Numbered from the stretch's first letter, positions 45,058-55,487 are shown. The stretch: 64,000 nt of DNA from Mobilicoccus pelagius NBRC 104925 (GCF_000247995.1 NZ_BAFE01000027.1:124001-188000), one strand, 5' to 3'. Notes: generated from the letters alone by a model not told the origin. Numbers and translations are program-made.

Positions 45058-45632
45058 CGTTCCGTCCTCGTCGCGAGGAAGTCGTCGATCCGTGGTGTGG
45101 GGGAGAGGTCGAGGACGCGCCCGGCGACGACGAGGAGCACCTCGTCGGCGAGGGCGGCGACCGCGGCGTTGGTGCGGCCGAGCTCGTCGCGGAACAGTCG
45201 CCCGGAGGCCGTGGCGGGGACGACGCCGAGTCCGACCTCGTTGCTGACGAGCACGACTTCGCAGCGGTATTCGCGGAGTGCGGCCAGAAGATCGTCGCGT
45301 GCGTCGGCGATGGCGGCGTGGGCGCGAGGCCGGTCCTCCCAGGCGCCGGCGTCGTCGACGACGCGGGTGAGCCACGTGCCCAGGCAGTCGACGAGCACGG
45401 GATCACCCGGCGTCCGGAGCACACCCGCGACGTCGCCGGTCTCGACGGTGGTCCATGACGGACCTCTTCGGGCCTGGTGGGCGGCGACGCGGTCGGCCCA
45501 TTCGGCGTCGGCCGGGTTCATGGGGTCGGGCACGGGGCCGGGGGCGACGTAGCGGGCTCGCCGCCCGCGGAGGAGGCCCTCGGCGAGGACGCTCTTGCCG
45601 CTGCGGGCACCGCCGAGCACCAGGGTGATCAC
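45054..45632 (-). CDS. cobU: Adenosylcobinamide kinase/guanylyltransferase
   Basis: 192 residues from GTG 45632. It phosphorylates adenosylcobinamide and transfers GMP to it, the step before CobS. Walker A GGARSGKS (7-14), VDCLGTWLTRVV, the CobU motif VVLVSNEVGLGVVP and the C-terminal VLLVVAGRVLDL are present. Transcribed with cobS; cobD and cobQ are on the opposite strand 700 bases away. Confidence 0.95.
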   Translation of the reverse strand: MITLVLGGARSGKSVLAEGLLRGRRARYVAPGPVPDPMNPADAEWADRVAAHQARRGPSWTTVETGDVAGVLRTPGDPVLVDCLGTWLTRVVDDAGAWEDRPRAHAAIADARDDLLAALREYRCEVVLVSNEVGLGVVPATASGRLFRDELGRTNAAVAALADEVLLVVAGRVLDLSPTPRIDDFLATRTER

Positions 45633-45692
45633 GACGCCTCACCCCGCACGAGGGACCGCGTTCGGGGAGGACGGGGCTCGGGAGACGCGGAC

Positions 45693-45734
45693 GCGGGGTC
45701 GACGCGCCGGGGTGATCCGGCGCGTCGACCCCGC
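45693..45734 (-). terminator. Terminator after the secreted membrane-anchored gene
   Basis: GCGGGGTCGACGCGCCGG (45693-45710) and CCGGCGCGTCGACCCCGC (45717-45734) form an 18-base perfect stem with a six-base loop, 23 bases past the stop. Confidence 0.85.
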
Positions 45735-45756
45735 GCGGGTCGTGACAGAAGGGTCA

Positions 45757-46107
45757 TCAGCCCCGCTGGCCGCGGCGGCGACGCATCATCCACGCCATGG
45801 CGCCGATGGCGATCGCACCGACGGCGGTGAGGGCCCACCACATCGTGTTCGCCTGGGACGGGTCCTGGCTCACCTCACGCTCGGGGTCGACCGGATCGGA
45901 GGTGCTCTTGAGCTCGACGGGCGTCTCGGAGCCCGCGGGCGTGGTGGGGGTGGAGGTGTCCGCGGGCATCGACGCGGCGACGACGGATACGCCCGCCGGG
46001 GCGGAACCGGGCGGGAGGGCCTGGGCCGGAGCGGAGACGGCCGTGGCCGCCAGTGCCCCCGCGGCGACCGCGAACGAGAGGCGCTTGAGGGAGATGGGAC
46101 GGGTCAT
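45757..46107 (-). CDS. Small secreted, C-terminally membrane-anchored protein
   Basis: 116 residues from ATG 46107. A signal peptide (RPISLKRLSFAVAAGALAA then VSAPAQALP, cleavage near residue 30) is followed by about 50 extracellular residues rich in Pro, Thr, Ser and acidic residues, one membrane helix (TMWWALTAVGAIAIGAMAWM) and a basic tail RRRRGQRG. The tail resembles a sortase-type end but has no LPxTG. It lies inside the cobalamin gene cluster; a structural or envelope role is possible. No family recognised. Confidence 0.65.
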   Translation of the reverse strand: MTRPISLKRLSFAVAAGALAATAVSAPAQALPPGSAPAGVSVVAASMPADTSTPTTPAGSETPVELKSTSDPVDPEREVSQDPSQANTMWWALTAVGAIAIGAMAWMMRRRRGQRG

Positions 46108-46334
46108 GGCGGGTGACACCCCTTTCGCACACGCGGGCGGTGAACCGTCCCGGTCGCATGCCTCGACGAACCTGGTGGACGGATCCGGGCGGGTGGTCCG
46201 ACTCGCCGCGTCGCGGCTCGCGGTCGGGGCCGGAGGCGTTCCGCCTCCCGCGTCGTCTCCGTGCTGTGCCTGCACGTTCCCATCGTGGACGGCCGTTCGC
46301 AACCGGACGCGCCGGGCCTGACAGACTGGCCGAC

Positions 46335-47357
46335 GTGAATCTCCCAGCGCGGACGCTCGGCCTCACCCTCGGATACGCGGCGGACCTGCGGTTCGGCGAC
46401 CCGCGGCGGGGGCATCCCGTCGCCGCGTTCGGGAGCGTGGCCGGGCGGTTGCGCGGGCACCTCGGCCCGGAACGGTCGGGACGGGGACGTCGGGGCCACG
46501 GCGTCCTCTACACGAGCGCGCTCGTCGGGGGAAGCGTGGCCCTCGGGGCGGCCACCGAACGTCTGGCGCGCGGCCACCGGGCCGCCGAGACCCTCCTCGT
46601 CGCCGCCGCGACGTGGGCCGTGCTCGGGGGGACGAGCCTCGCCCGAGAGGGCGCGACGATGGCAGGCCTCCTCGACGACGCGGGGCGCACGGGCGACCTC
46701 GCCCCCGCCCGGGCGCGACTGTCGCACCTGTGCAGTCGTGACGCCACCGACCTCACCGACGACGAGATCGCCCGTGCCGCGGTGGAGTCCCTCGCCGAGA
46801 ACACCTCCGACGCCGTCACCGCGCCCCTGTTCTGGGGTGCCGTCGCCGGGGTGCCCGGACTCCTCGGCTACCGCGCGGCGAACACCCTCGACGCGATGGT
46901 CGGCTACCGCACCCCGGAACTCCGCGAGTTCGGTTGGGCCTCGGCTCGGTTCGACGACCTCGTCAACCTCGCCCCGGCCCGGCTCACGGCGGCGCTCACG
47001 TGTGTCCTCGCCCCGCTCGTCGGTGGCCGTCCCGCCGAGGCGTGGCGCATCTGGCGTCGCGACGCGGCGGGGCATCCCAGCCCCAACGCCGGTCCGGTCG
47101 AGGCGACCGCGGCGGGCGCGCTCGGACGACGCCTCGGCGGTGCGAACACGTACGCAGGGGAGACCGAGGACCGCGGGCGACTCGGCGACGGCCCGCCGCC
47201 CGGCACCGCCGATCTGCCTCGCGCCGTGCGGCTCTCGCGAGCGGTCTCCCTCGGCTCGGTCGTCGTGTGCGCCGTGCTCGCCCTCGTGCCGACCCGCGCC
47301 TCCCGCGCCACCTCGACACCGACCCCGACCCCGACTCCCCAGGAGATGCCCCGATGA
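46335..47357 (+). CDS. cobD: Adenosylcobinamide-phosphate synthase
   Basis: 340 residues from GTG 46335 (VNLPARTLGLTLGYAADLRF). CobD/CbiB attaches the aminopropanol arm to adenosylcobyric acid, in the membrane. Landmarks are GDPRRGHPVAAFG, the RDATDLTDDEIARAAVESLAENTSDAV region (here read in two parts, with LAENTSDAVTAPLFW), YRAANTLDAMVGYRTPE, FDDLVNLAPAR and HPSPNAGPVEA. The C-terminal tail ends in a short Thr-Pro repeat. Its stop overlaps the cobQ start as ATGA. CAGACT, seven bases upstream, may be a leaderless -10 box. Confidence 0.95.
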   Translation: MNLPARTLGLTLGYAADLRFGDPRRGHPVAAFGSVAGRLRGHLGPERSGRGRRGHGVLYTSALVGGSVALGAATERLARGHRAAETLLVAAATWAVLGGTSLAREGATMAGLLDDAGRTGDLAPARARLSHLCSRDATDLTDDEIARAAVESLAENTSDAVTAPLFWGAVAGVPGLLGYRAANTLDAMVGYRTPELREFGWASARFDDLVNLAPARLTAALTCVLAPLVGGRPAEAWRIWRRDAAGHPSPNAGPVEATAAGALGRRLGGANTYAGETEDRGRLGDGPPPGTADLPRAVRLSRAVSLGSVVVCAVLALVPTRASRATSTPTPTPTPQEMPR

Positions 47358-48862
47358 CCGGTCTGCTGCTCGCCGGGACGACGTCCGACGCCGGCAAGAG
47401 CCTCCTCACCGCGGGGATCTGCCGCTGGCTCGTGCGGCGGGGTGTGCGCGTCGCCCCGTTCAAGAGCCAGAACATGTCGAACAACTCGATGGTCTGCCCC
47501 GACGGCGCCGAGATCGGTCGTGCGCAGTGGGTGCAGGCCGTCGCCGCGCGGGTCGTGCCCGAGGCGGCGATGAACCCCGTCCTCCTCAAGCCGGGCTCGG
47601 ACCGCCGCAGCCACGTCGTCCTCCTCGGGCAGCCGCACGGTGAACTCGGCACGGGGGAGTGGGCGACGGGCCGCCGCGAACTCGCCCGCGCCGCCTTCGC
47701 CGCGTACGAGGACCTCGCCTCCCGCTTCGACGTCGTCGTCGCCGAGGGCGCGGGCAGCGCCGCCGAGGTCAATCTCCGCTCCGGGGACTACGTCAACCTC
47801 GGCCTCGCGCGGGCGATGGGCCTGCCGGTCGTCGTCGTCGGCGACATCGACCGCGGGGGTGTCCTCGCGGCGATGTACGGCACGTGGGCGCTCGTCGACG
47901 AGGCCGACCGGGCCCACTTCGCCGGCTGGATCGTCAACAAGTTCCGCGGTGACGTCGACCTCCTCCGACCCGGTCTCGAGATCGTCACCGAACGCACCGG
48001 CCTGCCCGTCCTCGGCGTCGTGCCGTGGCTCGAGGGGGCCTGGCTCGACGGGGAGGACGCGCTCGCCCTCGGTGGATGGTCCCGCGCCGTCGACGCCCAC
48101 GAGGCCGCGGCGGGCACGCTCCGCGTCGCCGTCGTGGGGCTCCCGCGCCTGTCGAACGCGACCGACGTCGACGCCCTCGCCGCCGAACCCGGTGTCGACG
48201 TCACGGTGACCGCCGATCCCGCCGTCGTCGCGGGCGCCGACCTCGCCGTCCTGCCCGGCAGCCGCGCCACACTGAGCGATCTTCGCTGGCTGCGGGAACG
48301 CGGTCTCGACGAGGCCGTGGCCGCCCGAGCTCGCCGTGGGGCGCCCGTGCTCGGCATCTGTGGCGGCTACCAGATGCTCGCGGAGCGCATCGTCGACCCG
48401 AGCGGTGTCGAGGCCGCGGGCGGCGAGCGCGAATCCGCCGGTCTCGGCCTTCTGCCGACCCGTGTCGACTTCGGCGAGGAGAAGGTCCTCGGCACCCCCG
48501 TGGGCGCGTGGCACGGCCACGAGGTTCGGGCCTACGAGATCCACCACGGTGTCGCCTCGCTCGTGGCCGACGCCACGTCCGATGACGGGAGGGACGATGG
48601 GTTCCGGGAGTCGGTGGCGCCGTTCCTCGACGGCTGGCAGCAGGGGGCCACGTACGGGACGACGTGGCACGGCGCGTTCGAGAACGACGACTTCCGTCGC
48701 GCGTTCCTCACCGAGGTCGCCCACCGCAGCGGCAGCGGCTTCGAGGTGTCCACGTCCGCACCGGGATTCGCCGCCCGGCGCGAGGCGATGATCGAACGCC
48801 TCGGCGATGCCGTCGAGGAGCACCTCGACACCGACGCCCTCCTCGCCCTGCTCGGACTCTGA
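47354..48862 (+). CDS. cobQ: Cobyric acid synthase
   Basis: 502 residues. It amidates four side chains of adenosylcobyrinic acid a,c-diamide using glutamine and ATP. The N-terminal dethiobiotin synthetase-like ATPase has LLLAGTTSDAGKSLLTAG and FKSQNMSNNSMV. The C-terminal class I-like glutamine amidotransferase has the nucleophile Cys 336 in VLGICGGYQML and the catalytic His in GHEVRAYEIHHG. It is the last gene of cobD-cobQ. Confidence 0.96.
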   Translation: MTGLLLAGTTSDAGKSLLTAGICRWLVRRGVRVAPFKSQNMSNNSMVCPDGAEIGRAQWVQAVAARVVPEAAMNPVLLKPGSDRRSHVVLLGQPHGELGTGEWATGRRELARAAFAAYEDLASRFDVVVAEGAGSAAEVNLRSGDYVNLGLARAMGLPVVVVGDIDRGGVLAAMYGTWALVDEADRAHFAGWIVNKFRGDVDLLRPGLEIVTERTGLPVLGVVPWLEGAWLDGEDALALGGWSRAVDAHEAAAGTLRVAVVGLPRLSNATDVDALAAEPGVDVTVTADPAVVAGADLAVLPGSRATLSDLRWLRERGLDEAVAARARRGAPVLGICGGYQMLAERIVDPSGVEAAGGERESAGLGLLPTRVDFGEEKVLGTPVGAWHGHEVRAYEIHHGVASLVADATSDDGRDDGFRESVAPFLDGWQQGATYGTTWHGAFENDDFRRAFLTEVAHRSGSGFEVSTSAPGFAARREAMIERLGDAVEEHLDTDALLALLGL

Positions 48863-48946
48863 GCCCCGCATCCCCCGGCGACGGGCGGAGGTGATCCCGG
48901 GCCCGTGTCGACGACCCGGGGGGGGGTGTCATCCCCGCACGCACCC

Positions 48947-48977
48947 CGGCCCGCACCGGGAGTTCCGGTGGGGGCCG
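48947..48977. terminator. Terminator between cobQ and the TIGR03085 gene
   Basis: CGGCCCGCACCGG (48947-48959) pairs with CCGGTGGGGGCCG (48965-48977), one mismatch, five-base loop, between convergent genes. Confidence 0.6.
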
Positions 48978-49002
48978 CGGCGTGGGGACCGTGGGGGAGG
49001 CG

Positions 49003-49650
49003 TCAGACGCCGAACTCGGCGTCCTTGAGTTCGGCGACGGCCTGCTCGGTGCCCTCGAACCGCAGGTCGGCGACGGAGCCGCGACCGAAGGCGAAGAGGA
49101 CGAACTCGCTCGGGACGCCTTCGAGGACGACGGTGCCCTTCTTCGTCGGGCCCTTGACGGAGTGACGTCCGTGCTCGGCGGAGAGGAGGACGACGCCGAC
49201 GGGGGAGCGGCGGAAGAGGAGCTGCCCGGCCTGCTTGAGGCGGGCCCACAGCGCGGCCTGGGTGTCGGCGGAGACGGCACGGGCCTTCGCCGGGCTCCAG
49301 TCCGGGGCGGCGCGGAGGACGTCCTCGTGGTGGACGAAGAACTCCGCGAGGTTGATCGCGTCGTCGACGGCCGGGACGCGCGTCGGGTTCCACCCGGGCG
49401 GGCCCTCGCGGACCATGTCGACGAGGGCGGTCCACTCCTGCGCGGCGTAGGAGTCCTGCACGCGCTGGGTGTGCTCGGCGAGCGCGGGCATGAGCACCCC
49501 CGGCAGTGCGTCGGGTCGGCGTTCGCGGACGACGAGGTGAGCGGCGACGTCGCGGGTGCGCCACGGGGAGCACAGCGTCGGCGCGTCGGGGCCGACGTCG
49601 ACGAAGGTGGCGCACAGGGCTTCGCGTTCGAGTTGGGCGAGTCCGGTCAT
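49003..49650 (-). CDS. TIGR03085 family metal-binding protein (DinB-like fold)
   Basis: 215 residues from ATG 49650. The mycothiol-dependent-maleylpyruvate-isomerase-like helical fold is seen: LEREALCATFVDVGPDAPTL then CSPWRTRDVAAHLVVRERRPD with a metal His, and NLAEFFVHHEDVLRA with two adjacent histidines, the likely metal ligands. The C-terminal lipid-binding-like domain (VVLEGVPSEFVLFAFGR) is typical of the family. Enzymatic role unknown. It is a single gene. Confidence 0.88.
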   Translation of the reverse strand: MTGLAQLEREALCATFVDVGPDAPTLCSPWRTRDVAAHLVVRERRPDALPGVLMPALAEHTQRVQDSYAAQEWTALVDMVREGPPGWNPTRVPAVDDAINLAEFFVHHEDVLRAAPDWSPAKARAVSADTQAALWARLKQAGQLLFRRSPVGVVLLSAEHGRHSVKGPTKKGTVVLEGVPSEFVLFAFGRGSVADLRFEGTEQAVAELKDAEFGV

Positions 49651-49765
49651 GGGCCCCATCATCACAGCCGAGTCCCGCACCGGCGAGTCCATCTGCGACG
49701 CGAGCGGTGCGCGTCGGCGCACGCGGCGGCCCCGTCGCACACGACACCTCCGGCGCCGAACGTCG

Positions 49766-49800
49766 CTGCGGCCGTACTCCTGGCCGGAGTACGGCCGCAG
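49766..49800. terminator. Strong terminator after the M14 carboxypeptidase gene
   Basis: CTGCGGCCGTACTCC (49766-49780) and GGAGTACGGCCGCAG (49786-49800) form a perfect 15-base stem with a five-base loop; on plus it is followed by CAGCTCTTT. It lies 47 bases beyond the stop. Confidence 0.8.
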
Positions 49801-49846
49801 CAGCTCTTTCCGCGCGACACGCGGACGGGTCTACTCGGGGTGAGGC

Positions 49847-52243
49847 TCAGGGACGAGAGCGGTCGTCCAACCGCGCGGTGACGCCCTGCCGGTCGAGCTT
49901 GGTGGCGGCGATGCCGGCGCGCCGGCGTTCGGCGGCGGTGGCGTGACGTCCACCGGGGGCGTCGACGGAGCGCTGCAGGGTGCCACGAGAGTCGAGGATC
50001 GCGTTGCGGACGAGAGAGGCGGTCCCGTCGGTGAACGCACGGAAGTTGGGCTCGAACGAGAACGCGGTGACGCGCCCCTGCCCGACCTGCTCGTCTACGA
50101 GGGCGGTGCTGCTCGCGATCTCCTCGATGCCCTTGGCGAAGCCCGAGACGGCCCAGGCCGGCGAGTCGGCGCGCGGGTAGGAGAGGACGACCTCGCCACG
50201 CCCGGCGGTCATGATCGGGTCGGCCTCGTACATCGTCCACACGTCGGATCCCGCGCCCTTCATGAGGGGGCCGCTGCGAGGGGCGGTGGCCCGCACGAGA
50301 GCACCGGGAATCTCGTTGGCCGGGTTCTTGAGGACCGCGGACGAGAGCCCTGCGAGCGCGGCGTACTGCGTGCCGCCCTTCCACGTGACGAGGCGACCGC
50401 CGTCGCGTACCCAGGTCGCGAGCGCGGCGTTGCGTTCGGTGCCCATGGCCGCGTTGAGTGCCTTGCCGTCGATGTTCGGCACGAGGAGCACGTCGAGCCC
50501 GGCGAGGGTCGAGGCGGTGATCTGCGAGGCCTGCAGGGTCGTCGAGGGGATCCGCCAGTCCGACCTCAGCCGCCACTGCAGCCAACCCGTGCTCTGGTTG
50601 GGGTTGAACGGACTGGCCGAGGCTGTGAGCACTCCGACGTTCGGCAGCCCGGCCGGCAGTGCGGCACGCGGCACCGAGACCCGGGGCGTGGGCGTCGTGC
50701 GCATCGCCGGGACGACCGGCGCGGAGCCGGCGGAGACGTCCTGCAGCAGGGGCATCGACCAACCGGAGACATCGTAGAAGTACGGGAAGGGAACGTAGGT
50801 GTCCTCGCCGAGCATCGCCTGGATCCAGTGCTTCTGGCCCTGCGCCATCGGGATCCAGTAGCTCCCGGCGGGGACGACGGTCGTGGCCGCGGGCTTGCCG
50901 TAGGCCTTGAAACCGGGCACGTGGGCCGGGGCCTGCAGCGTGTGCACCTCGACCCCGTCCTGCTGCAGCCGGGAGACGAGGGTTGCGACCTCGCGCCGTC
51001 GGCCCGGGTCGTCGTTGCGCACGAAGTACCCGCAGACCCGCACGTCGGGCACGGCGCGCTGCACCGTGTTGCCGGGGTTGTCGACGTGGTTCGGCTGCAG
51101 GGTGCACGCCCGGCCCTGGGCCTGCGCCTCGACGAACTGCTGGTGGTACTCGGTGTTGATGCGCTGACGGGCGCGGGCGGTGGCACGCAACGCCGTGATG
51201 CCGGCCATGAAGTGCTTGTCGACCTGGTCGGCGAACGGCGCGGCCTGGCCCACCTCGTGGGTCATGCCAGCGGCCCCGTGGCGCAGCACGGGGTAGGTGT
51301 CGCCGTAGCCGGGGTAGAAGAGGTCGAAGCCCGCCTGCCAGGTCTCGTAGGCGTAACCCTTGGTGCGGAACGCCTCCGCACTCGCCTTGCCTGCGATGTC
51401 GTCGACCCAGCCGAGCGGCTGACGGGCGGTCTCGTGGAAGATCGGGTCGGCGTTCGGCGGGAAGTAGTAGCCCTTGCCGCCCATGCCGTGCTGGTCGACG
51501 AACACGTGTGGCGGGAACTTCGCCAGCAGCGCCTGCTTGGCTCGGGTCTCGGGCTGGGTGCGGGCGAACCAGTCGCGGTTCATGTCGAACGCTGCGGCGT
51601 TCGCGCGGGTGTTCGCGTTGCGTCCGTCGGGGTTCTGGATGGGCACGACGACGACGAGGGCGTTCGCCAGCACGTCGGTCGCACCGCAGTCGGTGCGGTC
51701 GGCGAGCTCGTGGATGAGGCGCATCTCGGCGTCGGTGGAGGCAGGCTCGTTGCCGTGCACGTTGCCGGCGACCCAGAGGATCAGCGGACTGCGCGCTGCG
51801 ATCGCCGCGGCCGTGGCGGCCGGCGTGCGCGGGTTCCGCAGCGCCTCCACGTCGGCGGTGATGCGGCCGGACTGCGCGGCCGACAGCACGTCAGGGCGCC
51901 CGACGAGCGCGTACTTCAGCGGCGCGCCCGTCGCGGTGCGGCCGAAGGTGCCGACCGTGACCTTGTCGCTGGCCAGGTCCACCTGGTTCAGATAGCGGTA
52001 CACCTGGTCGACGCTCGCCTTGCGGGTGCCGAGGTCGAAGCCGAGCGACGAGGAGGGGGTGGGCACCTTGCCGGCGAAAACCGGGGTCTCGGAGCAGGCC
52101 CGAGTCGGCGCTGCGGGTGCGGCCGACGCGGGCGGCGTCACCGTGGGGGTGGAAGGGGCGGCCGCGGCCGGAAGACCGACGGCGAGTGAACCCGTGAGGG
52201 TGATCGTGCCGAGGGCGGCGGGGAGAAGGGGACGGATGGACAT
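49847..52243 (-). CDS. Secreted M14 family zinc carboxypeptidase
   Basis: 798 residues from ATG 52243. A signal peptide (residues 1-30, ending PAAAAP) directs export. The M14 zinc site is H163-x-x-E166 in NVHGNEPAS and H252 in DQHGMGGKG, the substrate Arg is R223 in FDMNRDW, and the catalytic Glu is E330 in MTHEVGQA. A long C-terminal region (about 430-798) includes a gatekeeper-like segment with [12 protein letters not shown] and [14 protein letters not shown]. It probably trims peptides outside the cell. A TATCAT -10 box on minus lies at 52320-52315. Confidence 0.92.
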   Translation of the reverse strand: MSIRPLLPAALGTITLTGSLAVGLPAAAAPSTPTVTPPASAAPAAPTRACSETPVFAGKVPTPSSSLGFDLGTRKASVDQVYRYLNQVDLASDKVTVGTFGRTATGAPLKYALVGRPDVLSAAQSGRITADVEALRNPRTPAATAAAIAARSPLILWVAGNVHGNEPASTDAEMRLIHELADRTDCGATDVLANALVVVVPIQNPDGRNANTRANAAAFDMNRDWFARTQPETRAKQALLAKFPPHVFVDQHGMGGKGYYFPPNADPIFHETARQPLGWVDDIAGKASAEAFRTKGYAYETWQAGFDLFYPGYGDTYPVLRHGAAGMTHEVGQAAPFADQVDKHFMAGITALRATARARQRINTEYHQQFVEAQAQGRACTLQPNHVDNPGNTVQRAVPDVRVCGYFVRNDDPGRRREVATLVSRLQQDGVEVHTLQAPAHVPGFKAYGKPAATTVVPAGSYWIPMAQGQKHWIQAMLGEDTYVPFPYFYDVSGWSMPLLQDVSAGSAPVVPAMRTTPTPRVSVPRAALPAGLPNVGVLTASASPFNPNQSTGWLQWRLRSDWRIPSTTLQASQITASTLAGLDVLLVPNIDGKALNAAMGTERNAALATWVRDGGRLVTWKGGTQYAALAGLSSAVLKNPANEIPGALVRATAPRSGPLMKGAGSDVWTMYEADPIMTAGRGEVVLSYPRADSPAWAVSGFAKGIEEIASSTALVDEQVGQGRVTAFSFEPNFRAFTDGTASLVRNAILDSRGTLQRSVDAPGGRHATAAERRRAGIAATKLDRQGVTARLDDRSRP

Positions 52244-52314
52244 GGGGCGACTCCGTGATCGGCCGGGCACACGCGGGTGCCACGAGAACGACGTTTCGCT
52301 CTCGTTGAAAGCCG

Positions 52315-52320
52315 ATGATA
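52315..52320 (-). promoter_or_regulatory. -10 box of the M14 carboxypeptidase gene
   Basis: TATCAT on the minus strand matches the consensus at five of six positions, giving a leader of about 65 bases. There is no clear -35 box. Confidence 0.4.
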
Positions 52321-52403
52321 GGCAACGGAGTTCGTCTCATCCGGGAAGTGACGCCACCGCCCGTCATCGGTTGTCGGGGGCACCCGGCACAATGCGGGGC
52401 GTG

Positions 52404-52817
52404 ATGACACACCCTTTGCCACCCGAGGCCGCCGGCCGGCTCCGACGCGACGCCGCGGGTCTCGTGGCCGCCGTGATCCAGCAGCACGACACCGGTGAGG
52501 TGCTCATGCTCGGCTGGATGGACGACGAGGCGCTCCACCGCACGCTCACGACCGGGCGGGTGACGTTCTGGTCGCGCAGCCGCCAGGAGTACTGGCGCAA
52601 GGGCGACACCTCGGGGCACCGCCAGCACGTGCGGTCGGTCGCACTCGACTGCGACGGCGACGCGCTTCTCGTGCGGGTCGATCAGGAGGGCGCCGCCTGC
52701 CATACGGGCGAGCGCACGTGCTTCTTCACCGACCTCGGCGCCGCCGTCGACGGCGGGTCCGACCCGCGCGACGGGGAGACGGGCACGGCCGAGGACGAGC
52801 GGGGAGGCTGGGCATGA
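52404..52817 (+). CDS. hisI: Phosphoribosyl-AMP cyclohydrolase
   Basis: 137 residues from ATG 52404 (GTG 52401 and ATG 52392 are alternatives; a CACAAT -10-like box at 52388-52393 would make the mRNA nearly leaderless). Third step of histidine synthesis. Motifs are [38 protein letters not shown], the metal Asp residues in [13 protein letters not shown] and the cysteines of [12 protein letters not shown]. Its stop overlaps trpE as ATGA, a linkage common in actinomycetes. Confidence 0.96.
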   Translation: MTHPLPPEAAGRLRRDAAGLVAAVIQQHDTGEVLMLGWMDDEALHRTLTTGRVTFWSRSRQEYWRKGDTSGHRQHVRSVALDCDGDALLVRVDQEGAACHTGERTCFFTDLGAAVDGGSDPRDGETGTAEDERGGWA

Positions 52818-54361
52818 ACGCCCCGCAGGGCGCCCGCCCCGGTGCGGCCGAGCTCGGGGCGACCTGGCCGGACCTGCCGACCTTCCTCGACCTCGCGCGC
52901 GAACGGAGGATCATCCCGGTCGTCCGGCGTCTCCTCGCCGATGCCGAGACCCCCGTCGGCATCTACCGCAAGCTCGCGAAGGACCGGGTGGGGTCGTTCC
53001 TCCTCGAGTCGGCCGAGCACGGCGGGGTGTGGTCGCGATACTCGATCGTCGGCGCCGCGAGCTCGGCCACCCTCACCGAGTGCGACGGGGAGGCGACGTG
53101 GCTCGGCACCCCGCCCGTCGGTGTCCCCAGCGGTGGGGACCCCCTCGAGGCGTTGCGAGACACGGTCGCGATGCTCGCCACCGAACCGCTGCCCGGGATG
53201 CCGCCGCTCACCGGCGGGCTCGTCGGCATGATCGGCTACGACGCGGTGCGCCGGTGGGAGTCGGTCCCTGACGAGAACCCCGACGACCTGCGCCTCCCCG
53301 AGCTCGCGATGATGCTCACGACCGACCTCGCCGTCCTCGACCACGCCGACGCCACCGTGCTCCTCGTCGCGAACGCGATCAACGTCGACGGCCGCCCCGA
53401 GCATGCCGAGGAGGCGTACACCGACGCCGTCGCCCGCCTCGACCGGATGACCGACGACCTCAGCGCCCCCGCCCCGAGCACTGTCGCGACGATGCACCGC
53501 CCGACCCCCGAACCCCGGTCGACGACGACGGAGGCCGGGTACCTCGAGATCGTCGAGGCGGGCAAGGAGGCGATCCGCGCGGGCGAGGTGTTCCAGGTCG
53601 TCCTCTCGCAACGCTTCGACGTGCCGTGCCCCGCGGACGCCCTCGACGTCTACCGCGTGCTGCGCGTGTCGAACCCGAGCCCGTACATGTACCTCCTGCG
53701 TCTGCAGCGGCCGGACGGCACGCCCTTCGACGTCGTCGGTAGCAGCCCGGAGGCGCTCGTCAAGGTCACCGGTCGGCACGTCATCACGCATCCCATCGCC
53801 GGCTCGCGTCCCCGCGGGGCGACACCCGAGGAGGACCGCGCCCTCGAGGACGAGCTCCGCGCCGACGAGAAGGAGTGCGCCGAGCACGTCATGCTCGTCG
53901 ACCTGTCCCGCAACGACCTTCAACGGGTCTGCGAGGTGGGCAGCGTCGAGGTCGTCGAGTTCATGGACGTCCGTCGGTACAGCCACATCATGCATCTCGA
54001 GTCGACCGTCGTCGGCGATCTCGAGGAGGGCCGCACCGCCTACGACGCGCTCGCCGCGACGTTCCCCGCGGGTACCCTGTCGGGAGCGCCAAAGCCCCGG
54101 GCCCTCGCCCTCATCGACGAGCTCGAGACGACCCGACGCGGCGTCTACGGCGGCGTCGTCGGGTACCTCGACGTCCACGGCGACCTCGACATGGCGATCG
54201 CCATCCGTACGGCCGTCATCGGCGACGGCCGCGCCTACGTCCAGGCCGGGGCCGGCATCGTCGCCGACTCCCGTCCCGAGGCCGAGTACGCCGAGACCCA
54301 CCACAAGGCCGCCGCGGTCCTGCGGGCCGTCGCGGCCGCGTCGACGTTGGAGGCGCCGTGA
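52814..54361 (+). CDS. trpE: Anthranilate synthase component I
   Basis: 515 residues. It converts chorismate and ammonia (from TrpG) to anthranilate. The N-terminal feedback domain contains the Trp-binding LLES motif (FLLESAEHG). The chorismate domain has [63 protein letters not shown] and the C-terminal [13 protein letters not shown] and AGAGIVADS. trpG is not in the window. No Trp-rich leader peptide precedes it. Confidence 0.97.
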   Translation: MNAPQGARPGAAELGATWPDLPTFLDLARERRIIPVVRRLLADAETPVGIYRKLAKDRVGSFLLESAEHGGVWSRYSIVGAASSATLTECDGEATWLGTPPVGVPSGGDPLEALRDTVAMLATEPLPGMPPLTGGLVGMIGYDAVRRWESVPDENPDDLRLPELAMMLTTDLAVLDHADATVLLVANAINVDGRPEHAEEAYTDAVARLDRMTDDLSAPAPSTVATMHRPTPEPRSTTTEAGYLEIVEAGKEAIRAGEVFQVVLSQRFDVPCPADALDVYRVLRVSNPSPYMYLLRLQRPDGTPFDVVGSSPEALVKVTGRHVITHPIAGSRPRGATPEEDRALEDELRADEKECAEHVMLVDLSRNDLQRVCEVGSVEVVEFMDVRRYSHIMHLESTVVGDLEEGRTAYDALAATFPAGTLSGAPKPRALALIDELETTRRGVYGGVVGYLDVHGDLDMAIAIRTAVIGDGRAYVQAGAGIVADSRPEAEYAETHHKAAAVLRAVAAASTLEAP

Positions 54362-54948
54362 GCACCGCAGGAACGAGCGGGGACGGACACGTCTCCCAGG
54401 GGTGGACGGCTTGCGCGACGCGGGGTCGCATCGTGCTCCTCGCCGCAGCGGGGGCCCTCCTCACCCTCGGTGCGACCGTGCCCGTGTGGGTGACCGCGCG
54501 CCTCGTCGACGCCGCCGGCACGACGTCTCTCCCCGCGGCCGGCGCCGAGAGCAGCGGGATCGTCATGCCCGTCGCCCTCGCGGCAGCGGCGGGGGCGTTC
54601 GCCCTCACCCTCGTCGACGGGTGGCTGCGACGCGTCGTCGCGGCCGTCGTCGTCGCGTGCGGGATCGGGATCGTGCTCGGCTGCGCCGCCGTCCTCGTGG
54701 ACCCGATGGCCGCCGTCGCCGCGCCGGGCGTCGTCCCCGTCTCGGCGGTGACGGGCGTGGCACCGTGGCTCGCGCTCCTCGGCGGACTGCTCGTCTCCGC
54801 CGGTGGGCTGCTCGCGTTCGTCACCGGCGGTCGGTGGACGCCTCGCCCCGCCCGCCGCGCCGACGGCACCGCCGGGCGTCGCCCCTCCCGTGAGGCGCCG
54901 GTGCTGAGCGACTGGGACGCCCTCTCCGAGGGGGACGACCCCACCTGA
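54358..54948 (+). CDS. Trp biosynthesis-associated membrane protein (TIGR02234 type)
   Basis: 196 residues from GTG 54358, overlapping the trpE stop as GTGA. Four membrane helices are predicted at about 22-42, 66-86, 92-113 and 134-156, with a basic C-terminal tail. Actinomycetes regularly keep such a protein between trpE and trpC; its function, perhaps in aromatic transport or complex assembly, is unknown. Confidence 0.9.
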   Translation: MSTAGTSGDGHVSQGWTACATRGRIVLLAAAGALLTLGATVPVWVTARLVDAAGTTSLPAAGAESSGIVMPVALAAAAGAFALTLVDGWLRRVVAAVVVACGIGIVLGCAAVLVDPMAAVAAPGVVPVSAVTGVAPWLALLGGLLVSAGGLLAFVTGGRWTPRPARRADGTAGRRPSREAPVLSDWDALSEGDDPT

Positions 54949-55196
54949 CACGCCCGCTCGCAGCGGGGGCGGCCGTGGGCCACGATGCCCCCCGGACCGG
55001 CACTCATCCGCGCCCGACCCGGGAGTGCCTCGGCTCGCCGGGGCGACATGCCACCGATCGATCGGGCCGCCTGCTCACACCTGCATCGCCGGGCCTGTCA
55101 CAATGTGCCCGAGACGTATCCGCGGCGGGACGCCCACGAGGGCCCTCCGACGCGGCCACCCTTCGCACCGAGACGACCTCCGAGGAGCACACACGC

Positions 55197-55487
55197 ATGG
55201 CCGAGTCACACGGAAACAGCCCCGCCGCCTGGACGGGGGTGGCCATCATCCTCGTGGCCAGCGCGCTCATCTGCTTGGGCATCATGTTCGACAAAAGCCT
55301 CCTCTGGGGCGGCGGCATCCTCGGCATCGTCCTCGGCGTCGCCGCCTGGGTCGGTCTCCAGAAGGCCGGTCACGGCGAGCACTCGCCGCGTGCCGACAGG
55401 CCCGCGCACGAAACGGCCACCTCCGAGGACGAGCGTGACCACCACCACCGCGCCGACGACGCGACGGGCACGCAGGTCCGCCGCTGA
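55197..55487 (+). CDS. HGxxPAAW-type small membrane protein
   Basis: 96 residues from ATG 55197 with GAGGAG upstream. The N-terminus carries the family hallmark HGNSPAAWTGV, followed by two membrane helices (about 14-31 and 35-52) and a hydrophilic His/Asp-rich tail (DERDHHHRADDA). It is found in trp loci of many actinomycetes; function unknown. Confidence 0.88.
   Translation: MAESHGNSPAAWTGVAIILVASALICLGIMFDKSLLWGGGILGIVLGVAAWVGLQKAGHGEHSPRADRPAHETATSEDERDHHHRADDATGTQVRR

Noticed and set aside
46108-46334. A cobalamin riboswitch between the small secreted gene and cobD
   Set aside because: I looked on both strands for the B12 box and other conserved elements and did not find them.
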